From positions 17,096,351-17,160,350 of the forward strand of contig JAFMSR010000003.1 of the NCBI GenBank assembly GCA_022818135.1: DNA of 64,000 bases, read 5' to 3'. The translations under genes were made by a program, and so were the position numbers. Origin of the DNA: Saxidomus purpurata. Taxonomy: Eukaryota > Mollusca > Bivalvia > Venerida > Veneridae. Numbering within the stretch: the stretch's first letter is position 1; the number at the start of each line of letters is the position of its first letter. Below the pieces are notes generated by a model. That model worked only from the letters and a program-made list of their open reading frames with translations. It made no database searches and was not told where the DNA came from. Shown here piece by piece: positions 57,521 to 64,000 of the stretch.

Positions 57521-58129
57521 ATACACATTGGCTACCAGCGTTAAAATAGAATGAAAACTTGTAAAACGTTTCTTCATAAGTTATTGGTCATATTCTTAAA
57601 AGCGTCACAGGAATAATCCATCATCATGCCTCACCAAAATTGTTTAAACTGTTCCGCTCTGCTGCACAAAATAGCCTCTAGAGCTGAAAATTGAAATTAC
57701 AATTTTTCCCTAACCAATGGGCCATTTTCAACCAAACACAGGATTTGTTTTTAGATGCATTATCATATAAAAGAAACGCTATTCAGGCGTTGTGTTTGAG
57801 AAAGTGACGTCATAATGTTTATAACATTACGCTACAGGTAATTCACGAGAGTCGTCTGGCATAGGAGGGGTGCCAGACCAATGTTTCCTGCATGGGTAAA
57901 AAAGTTGGAAATGCCGATCCGATATGCAAGGAAATTATATTAGGAAATACTTTAAAAATCTTCCTATCCAAAATCATGAGTTCAAGAGTTTAGATATTTG
58001 GTGTATAACATTTTCTACTGGTCTTCTATCAACATTGTTCAAATTGTATAAAATAGGTCCTGTCCCAAGTTATTGTGTAAGAAAATATCTAAACGTCCTC
58101 TTGTCCAAACCCGTAAAGCATAGAGCTTA

Positions 58130-58134
58130 GATAC
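58130..58134 (+). repeat. target-site duplication GATAC (left)
   Basis: GATAC precedes the left LTR and recurs at 62399-62403 after the right LTR. Confidence 0.9.
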
Positions 58135-58291
58135 TGTTGTGTTCTAGGGGATTCATTATAATCAAAGACACACAATAGTTAATATGGCTTTATTCTCTGA
58201 GTGCCTGTAGAGAAGTGACCAGAGCGCATTATTGAGCGCCAAGTAAACGGCGTGTAATATGATACGCACAGAGATGCATGCATACACTACA
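58135..58291 (-). repeat. 3' LTR (157 bp)
   Basis: TGTTGTGTTCTAGGGG ... ATGCATACACTACA. Identical to the 5' LTR except for one transition (ATATGGC against ATATGAC). A purine tract, AAAAGGGGAGA on the minus strand at about 58294-58304, abuts it and serves as the polypurine tract. Confidence 0.95.
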
Positions 58292-58303
58292 ATATCTCCC
58301 CTT

Positions 58304-59240
58304 TTAAGAATATACCACATACATTAAATACAAGTAGAAAAGAAATAAAATCAGCAAAACTTTTATAAAAAGTTCTAAACAACATGAAATTAATACATTA
58401 ACCTGCACTACTTTGAGTAAAACTTTATCTCCGACAGAAATATCACTTTTTTGCGCGTTTCTTTTCTTATCCGTATATAGCTTTGATTTTGATTTCCGTT
58501 CAAAATCTCGATCTCTCACCTCATGGTCAGCTAAATCAAATTTACCATACTCTTGTAACTGTGGGATTTTTGTTCTTATCTTCCGACCATAAAGGAGCTC
58601 TGCGGAACTTACGCCTATTGTAGAATGAGGGCTACTTCTGTACATGAGTAAGTAAGTATTAAGTTCTTGTCTCCAATCGCGTTTCTCAGCAATAGCTATG
58701 CGAATACGCTTCATTATGCTAGACATTTGTCTTTCTACTAAACCATTTTGCTGAGGTGACAACGGCGTAGAATGTGTGACCTTAATACCATACTCTTTCA
58801 AGAATGACTGAAAATGATCACTTGTAAAGTAGCTTGCATTGTCTACACGCAAATAGAACGGTATGCCATGTCTGGAAAACATTTTCCTGAGAACTGAGTT
58901 AACCTTTCCGAGGTTGTAGACTTGATAATTTCGATTTCCATAAACCTGCTGTAGTAATCTATAACAACAACTAATTGTTCACCTGTAGGCAGCGGGCCTA
59001 ACAAGTCACATGTATATATTCCCACGGCGCATTTGGAAGTTCGGTCGGTTTAAGAGGTTCCGGCTTTGTCGGACATCCTACTAACTGACAACCATGGCAT
59101 GTTTTACAAACATTTTCGACATCGCGGTCGATTCCTGGCCACCATACCCGTGTACGTAAGGCCTGTTTCATTGAAACTATACCGGGATGACCAGAGTGTG
59201 CGGCTTCTAATATCTTTGCCCGTAAATCTGTAGGGACCAC
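58304..59240 (-). pseudogene. pol integrase region, disrupted
   Basis: Continues from the Gag-Pol frame after an in-frame TGA at 59253-59255, at a CGA-like codon position, so a CpG transition is likely. 59240-58998 holds the zinc-binding start: H..H spacing in HSGHPG and C..C in CKTCHGC. A one-base loss near 59008 shifts the frame. 59025-58843 holds the first catalytic Asp (VVVIDYYSRF and before it CDLLGPLP). A second shift near 58880 follows. 58882-58304 has VDNASYF, GLVERQ (third acidic residue, Glu) and SVGDKVLLK. After KVLLK the sequence is hydrophobic and unrelated, and the LTR starts 13 bp after the stop, so the integrase C-terminus has been lost. The copy cannot make active integrase. 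Confidence 0.85.
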
Positions 59241-59252
59241 TATGCGCGTACC

Positions 59253-62084
59253 TCATAGTACTAAGAATCCTATTGCAGACAATTCATTTTTGACAACTAA
59301 GTAGTCTTTGAATGGTATCTTGTACCATAAACCATACGTCAAACAGTCTCGGACAGCGGACATTTCAGGGTCATACTTTGAAGCCTTTTCTATATCTCGC
59401 GTTGTGACGGCTTCCGGTGTAGCAGCACGAGCTACAAACTTTACATATTCGTCATCAGATACAAACTGATCTATAGACTTTCCCGAATTTTCATTTACTA
59501 ATCTGCTGAGACAATCAGAAATATTTGTCTTGCCTTTGATATGACGAACTGTGTACGTATATCCTTGTAAACGTAACACCCATCTCTCAATTCGCGCGGA
59601 GGGTTTTGATTTTGGCGCGAATATATATTGAAGCGCTTTGCAGTCAGTGACTAGCTGAAATTCTATGCAGTATATGTACGCATGAAATCTTTCACATGCA
59701 CAAACGATTGCAAGTGCCTCTCGTTCAGTTTGCGAATAACGTCGCTCAACATCTGTTAAGCTACGGCTAGCATAACAAATTACACGGTAATCATTACCCT
59801 GTTGTTGCGTAAGCACTGATGATAACGCGTACGGCGAAGCATCGGTTATGACCTGAGTTTTTGATTTGATATCAAAATATCCTAGAGTATCAGCGCTCAC
59901 TAATTGCTTTTTCAAGTTACTGAATGCAGATTGTTCTGCGTGACCCCATTTAAACCAAACATTCTTTCGCGTCAATTTGCGAAGCGGTTCTGAGATTGTC
60001 GCTAAATCTCGTATATATCTTGCATTGAAATTAACCAGACCGAGAAAAGATCTGATTTCGCTTGCATTACGCGGTGGTCTCGCGTTAAGCACATCTTGCA
60101 CCTTCGATTCGGAAGGACCTACACCGTGTTCGGACAACACATTTCCCATAAATATCACCTTTGACATTTCAAATTGACACTTTTCAGGGTTTAGAGTAAA
60201 CCCTTTTTCCTTTAACACTTTCAACACATTATCTAGACACTGCTGATGTTCTTCTTTCGTTGGCGCGTGCACGATTATATCATCCATTATGTTGCGTGTT
60301 CCTGGGCAGCTTTGTAGAATTTGTTCGAGCACTTTCTGGAACATTTCAAAAGCACAGCTTACACCCTGTAGAAGTCTGCGATATCTGAATACTCCTACAT
60401 GTGTAATAAACGTAGTGATCTCCCTTGATTCAGGATCAAGTTCAAGCTGGTGGTAGGCGTTCGAAATGTCTAATTTACTAAAGAATTTAGATCCATTCAA
60501 ATCTTGAAGCACTTCTTCCACCGTAGGTATTGGGTGTCGAACCCGTTTTACTGCCTCATTCGCTCGCCTCATATCAATGCACAATCGAATGTCGTCGTTT
60601 CTCTTGGGTACCACTACTACTGGAGATACCCATCTACTTGGTGAATCTACTTTTTCAATTATTTCAAGCTTTTCAAGGTCATTGAGTTTATTCTCAAGTT
60701 TGTCCCTCAAACTGAATAGTATTCGACGTAAAGGCTGAATAACTGGTTCTACAGTTTCATCGATCGGAATTTTTAATTGGAAATCCCGAAGTTTGCCAAT
60801 TCCTGTGAATAGTGCTGTGTTTTCATTGATAAAGCTTGACTGAATAGCGTTCACTTCCGGTCCTAATCTCAAAACATTTAGTTGGATGGCTGTGTCTTTT
60901 CCAAGCAAAGACTGTCCCTTTCCATCCAACACTGTGAATTCTACGTTGTCTAATTTGACCGAATTGCATACCACATTAGCTCTGAATATTCCTGCTAATT
61001 TAAGAGGCGTTTTATTTCCATACGCGTAAATTTTCTTCCCTGTTCTTTCATGGGACAAACAATCAAAATGTTTTTGTGTTTTCATGAAGTTCCAAGTGTT
61101 CCTATCTATTATGTTGCAGGTTGCCCCCGAGTCTATGATCATATTCAGTGGTACGTTGCCGACGTCTACATTAACTGAGCTATTCCTAAATTTATCTTGT
61201 ACGGTGAATGAATATTCCCCTTCTGAATATTCCCTCTCGCTTTCTGGTGTTAAGCCATTGCTTTCTACTGCATGAATTTTTTGTCTTGAGTGTTGCTTTT
61301 TCCCGTTACTTCGTGATGACCTACATTTCCTCGCATAGTGTCCTGTTTTGTGACACTTATTACATTCTGCATGCGTTGCTGGACATGTCGGGTCTTTTGC
61401 TTTGTGACCCCGCCGGCCACAGCTGTAACATTCCACATGAGTCGGTTGCTTCTGTGGTTGTCGATATCCACGTTTGCCCTTGACCTGGAACGCGTCATCA
61501 TTCGGTTCCCTTTGGGAATAGTGTTTCCCATTTTCGATCTGTTTTGCACTGTCCTCAGCTCTTTCATACGTCGTCGCAAGTTCAAGCACTTTGTCTAGCG
61601 TTAGCTCTTTCTGATATAGAAATTTTCTTCTGAGAGTGGCGGAGCAACATTTTTCAACTATTTGATCTCTAATTCTGTCCTTTCCGTCAGTAAACTCACA
61701 TGAAAGAGAGAGTTGCTTTAAACGTGTTGCGTATTCTTGAATTGATTCGTTATCTTTTTGTCTTTCTGAATTAAATTTATGTCTTTCAAAAGATAGGTTT
61801 GTTTTTGGCTTGAAATATTCATTAAATGCGCTAACCGCTGTGTCAAACTCATTTTCCGCCCCGGTATTTTCTAAAGTATCAAAAATTTGTTGTACCTCAG
61901 GACCAACGAGATGCAATAAAAGTGCTCTCTTTTGGGTTTTGTCTGTCACCCCCGATCCGGTTACGAAATACTTGAACGACTTCATCCATCGGTCCCATCT
62001 GCTGGGTAGACTACTTGAATCTCCCGCGATCTGAAACGGCTCAATGCTGGACACTGACAGTGCTTTGGCCATAGTTCTGCACAA
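59253..62084 (-). CDS. Gag-protease-RT-RNase H polyprotein (943 codons, stops early)
   Basis: Gag occupies about residues 1-300, with two zinc knuckles: CYSCGRRGHKAKDPTC (219-234, spacing longer than the CX2CX4HX4C norm) and CNKCHKTGHYARKC (241-254, canonical). The protease active site is IIDSGAT (317-322). RT has palm motif A KLDISNAYHQ (537-546), GVSCAFEMFQ (574-583) and the catalytic IMDDI (599-603). RNase H has TDAS (747-750), EREAL (787-791) and TDCKAL (813-818). The start is either Met1 or Met5 (MAKALS). The frame ends at a TGA where the integrase should follow. It is otherwise intact, as expected for a young copy. Confidence 0.9.
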   Translation of the reverse strand: MCRTMAKALSVSSIEPFQIAGDSSSLPSRWDRWMKSFKYFVTGSGVTDKTQKRALLLHLVGPEVQQIFDTLENTGAENEFDTAVSAFNEYFKPKTNLSFERHKFNSERQKDNESIQEYATRLKQLSLSCEFTDGKDRIRDQIVEKCCSATLRRKFLYQKELTLDKVLELATTYERAEDSAKQIENGKHYSQREPNDDAFQVKGKRGYRQPQKQPTHVECYSCGRRGHKAKDPTCPATHAECNKCHKTGHYARKCRSSRSNGKKQHSRQKIHAVESNGLTPESEREYSEGEYSFTVQDKFRNSSVNVDVGNVPLNMIIDSGATCNIIDRNTWNFMKTQKHFDCLSHERTGKKIYAYGNKTPLKLAGIFRANVVCNSVKLDNVEFTVLDGKGQSLLGKDTAIQLNVLRLGPEVNAIQSSFINENTALFTGIGKLRDFQLKIPIDETVEPVIQPLRRILFSLRDKLENKLNDLEKLEIIEKVDSPSRWVSPVVVVPKRNDDIRLCIDMRRANEAVKRVRHPIPTVEEVLQDLNGSKFFSKLDISNAYHQLELDPESREITTFITHVGVFRYRRLLQGVSCAFEMFQKVLEQILQSCPGTRNIMDDIIVHAPTKEEHQQCLDNVLKVLKEKGFTLNPEKCQFEMSKVIFMGNVLSEHGVGPSESKVQDVLNARPPRNASEIRSFLGLVNFNARYIRDLATISEPLRKLTRKNVWFKWGHAEQSAFSNLKKQLVSADTLGYFDIKSKTQVITDASPYALSSVLTQQQGNDYRVICYASRSLTDVERRYSQTEREALAIVCACERFHAYIYCIEFQLVTDCKALQYIFAPKSKPSARIERWVLRLQGYTYTVRHIKGKTNISDCLSRLVNENSGKSIDQFVSDDEYVKFVARAATPEAVTTRDIEKASKYDPEMSAVRDCLTYGLWYKIPFKDYLVVKNELSAIGFLVL

Positions 62085-62241
62085 TTTTCTTCTCTTACTT
62101 TTTTCGGAATTTAATCCAGTCAGAATTTAATCTATCGGAATTTAATCCAGTTGAATCCCCGTTACTCTTTTTATCGGAATTTAATCCACGACACGAATAT
62201 AACAATTAAATGTTTTCTTTAAATTCCATCTTCGTCGCCAT

Positions 62242-62398
62242 TGTTGTGTTCTAGGGGATTCATTATAATCAAAGACACACAATAGTTAATATGACTTTAT
62301 TCTCTGAGTGCCTGTAGAGAAGTGACCAGAGCGCATTATTGAGCGCCAAGTAAACGGCGTGTAATATGATACGCACAGAGATGCATGCATACACTACA
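62242..62398 (-). repeat. 5' LTR (157 bp)
   Basis: Same sequence and orientation as 58135-58291, with one substitution. It would hold the promoter of the element, directed to the left. Confidence 0.95.
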
Positions 62399-62403
62399 GA
62401 TAC
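62399..62403 (+). repeat. target-site duplication GATAC (right)
   Basis: Matches 58130-58134. Confidence 0.9.
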
Positions 62404-63132
62404 TTAATATATAATATTATCTAGTGGTGCTCTACTACGAATGTTGTAATAATGCTCCTTGAGTTAACATTGGTACAACTCTGAGGGTCATCATTTTACA
62501 TATTGGAAGATCTTCTTTTCTAAGATTGCATGATCAAGAGCTTAACTATTTGGTGTGTAGCATTGTCTGGTGGTCCTCTACAATGGTTTCAGTTATTCGC
62601 ATTGAATCAATACTGGCCGAGCACCTTTAAAACTACTTTTATGTTTTCGAAATAATAGTGATGAAATTAAGATCATGTGATCAGCAAATAGATTTCAGTG
62701 CTTAATTGGGCATGTTATGGTCATCTTCACTTCTAGACCTACTATCTGATTGTTAAAGATACAGCAATTTAACATGTACCAAGCCTACACAAACATAATA
62801 AACAAATATTATTATATTTAAAACTATGACCTTCGGACTTACTTTCTTCCTTGTAAAGCTACAGTCATGAAATTAAGACCATATGTTAAGTTTTTGTATT
62901 GCCTCCATACTCACAGCAAAGCTAATGGACTATAATTATGACCTATCATGAAAGGAATTTTCAACCTTGACCTTCTGTACAGAATTCAAAGTAGCATGCA
63001 TACATTCTACAGATTTCACTTCTATTTGAAAAAGTGCAAATATTATAGCCCTCTTGTAAAATGTTTTGCAAACTTATGATAGTATTGCTATGAATAAGTA
63101 AACACATTTAATATATTTGCCTTGTTTTCTAG
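62404..63132. repeat. continuation of the family A-like repeat, then intron
   Basis: 'TTAATATATAATATTATCTAGTGGTGCTCTAC' and 'GAGCTTAACTATTTGGTGTGTAGCATTGTCTGGTGGTCCTC' type units continue the family A pattern cut by the LTR element. The last 300 bp are plain AT-rich intron. Confidence 0.5.
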
Positions 63133-63429
63133 GTGAGATCTTTGAAAAACAGACAGGAGTTGAAGAACATATCATTGGATGTAGGATAGTTCTTAAAGGT
63201 GAAGATTGTCATGAAGAAGTGACAGCGGGACCAATTGTTGGAATCAATCGAAGCGGGAAAACATTTTTCCTTACAGTATGTAGGCATCCATTTAAGTACA
63301 AACGAGTAGATTGTGTAAGAAATTACGATATCAACCAACCCTTTGGAAAGGTCTATTATAGAATTGAAAAGTATGGCGTATGTCTGGTCAAAGTTGATTC
63401 GTCAATAATATCAGCAATATGTACAAAAG
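63133..63429 (+). CDS. exon 11: start of a possible trypsin-like protease domain
   Basis: 99 codons, acceptor TTGTTTTCTAG, donor AAAG|GTTCGT, phase 1-1. The protein GEIFEKQTGVEEHIIGCRIV, then AGPIVGINRSGKTFFLTVCRH, later FGKVYYRIEKYGVCLVKVDS. The pattern (strand)-GPIVG-(x)-(hydrophobic) FFLTVCRH resembles the strand and catalytic His region of chymotrypsin-fold enzymes (LTAAHC type), and GVCLVKVDSS resembles their 'D-I-A-L-I-K-L' strand. At that place the usual Asp is replaced by Gly/Val, so if the fold is right, catalysis may be lost. The Ser motif would lie in exons beyond the window. The domain identity is tentative; the exon itself is well supported. Confidence 0.6.
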
Positions 63430-64000
63430 GTTCGTATAATAGTTATAGCTGTCATTTATCAATTAGTTTATTCAGGAACAATAGAAGACTCAAGATTATA
63501 CTCAAGGGACGTGATTTCGGGTGCTGTTGGATAAACCTCTTGAATCCTCGGCATACTTGATATCACAGAAAATTTTGCTGCTGTTTTTACAATAGATTAA
63601 CTATCATATTTATCATTTCTTTTAAAGAAAAAGTGTAAAATGGAATTAACTGTAGTTTTCAATGTTACAATATCAAGTTTACCATTCAATTCAGATATGA
63701 TAATAGCATCCCCAAAATATTCAATAATTCTTAATGCCGGGTGGTATATATAAATCGACTCGTCCGTCTTTCCGTGCCGATACAGTGCGGGTTAAGTGGC
63801 TATGGCAACAATACATAGTTCCCACATCCACAATATTTACCTCCCTTGTTCTGAATTAGCAGCAATTTTGAATGGCAAAACTGATAAAGCATCAATAGGA
63901 ATTTTATCAATTATGTGATAATTAAGAAAATACCAAGATAATTTATGTGTGACAACCACATTTTCTTGAACCTGCTGAGTCATCTGCCCATATCAGCATC
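63430..64000. other. start of the next intron, no recognised exon
   Basis: AT-rich with a short 'CGGGTGGTATATATAAATCGACTCGTCCGTC' repeat start near 63738, as at 44715 and 56265. The gene's next exon is outside the window. Confidence 0.4.

Larger units (their letters stand above)
58135..62398 (-). mobile_element. Ty3/gypsy LTR retrotransposon, Steamer-like, recently inserted
   Basis: 4,264 bp on the minus strand with two 157-bp LTRs that differ at one visible site, TG...CA ends and a 5-bp target duplication (GATAC). Gag-PR-RT-RNaseH are in one long frame, followed by a broken integrase. The primer-binding region right after the 5' LTR is ATGGCGACGAAGATGG on the minus strand. The LTR size, 5-bp duplication, single gag-pol frame and missing chromodomain fit the Mag lineage, to which bivalve Steamer belongs; this is inference from layout. 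It is inserted in a family A-like repeat (57900-58134 and 62404 on) in the last intron of the host gene, antisense to it. Confidence 0.9.
12139..64000 (+). other. gene span: HEPN / TRADD-N-like / CARD-like / protease-like protein
   Basis: Eleven exons are joined by GT-AG introns. Each junction conserves the reading frame, mostly phase 1, with phase 0 inside the CARD (50299/51459) and at 51971/52857. Joined length is 2,431 nt, about 810 codons, with no stop; the last exon ends with a donor at 63430, so the gene continues past the window. Domain order by residue is HEPN (about 10-140), a helical linker (about 180-220), TRADD-N-like repeat 1 (about 220-355), a C-half repeat 2 (about 355-428), repeat 3 (about 428-560), CARD-like (about 560-652), acidic linker (about 652-711), protease-like (from about 711). 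The introns are packed with mobile DNA, up to 14.5 kb. The role is inferred, not shown: death-fold signalling or innate immunity. Confidence 0.7.

Noticed and set aside
59977..62034. Plus-strand frames of 60-90 codons
   Set aside because: All are shadows of the minus-strand Gag-Pol frame.

Overview
This looks like nuclear DNA of an invertebrate, most probably a bivalve mollusc. The reasons are split genes with GT-AG introns, AT-rich introns, and dense dispersed families full of GTCCGTCCGTC and AAGGTCAAGGTCAC strings of the kind abundant in clam genomes. There is also a short-LTR Ty3/gypsy retrotransposon that resembles the bivalve Steamer-like group. The species call is an inference from composition; no gene here fixes it.

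One host gene dominates. It runs on the + strand from an ATG at 12139 past the right edge of the window, with eleven supportable exons (12139-12739, 14323-14379, 15413-15817, 19529-19747, 34200-34385, 42405-42611, 50187-50299, 51459-51627, 51886-51971, 52857-52947, 63133-63429). Every junction keeps the frame, and the joined exons give about 810 codons without a stop. In order the product has an N-terminal HEPN domain of the DZIP3 type with an intact RNxxxH motif, two and a half repeats that look like the TRADD N-terminal fold, a CARD-like death-fold domain, an acidic Ser-rich linker, and the start of a domain that resembles a trypsin-like protease. The combination suggests an intracellular signalling or innate-immune protein. 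That function is inferred from architecture only.

Everything else is mobile or repetitive DNA. Region by region: 1-516 LINE tail; 1797-2259 mariner remnant; 2980-6451 dispersed repeats; 9437-11592 an element filled with AGGTCA-rich minisatellite; introns of 12740-19528 with a SINE and several clam repeat families; 19748-34199 with DIRS and LINE fragments, a 2-kb tandem array (23110-25240) and a 5-kb element with long inverted arms (26668-31705) that holds a second, nearly perfect 3-kb palindrome; 34386-42404 with further repeats and MITEs; 42612-50186 with a third long inverted repeat (44885-47136); and 52948-63132 with a complete 4.26-kb LTR retrotransposon bounded by 157-bp LTRs and a 5-bp target duplication.

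Two things deserve attention: the HEPN/TRADD-N-like/CARD/protease-like gene, and a shared architecture among otherwise unrelated repeat families, namely a hairpin at the 5' end, an internal minisatellite, and a hairpin followed by a CTTGTTT-like tail at the 3' end.
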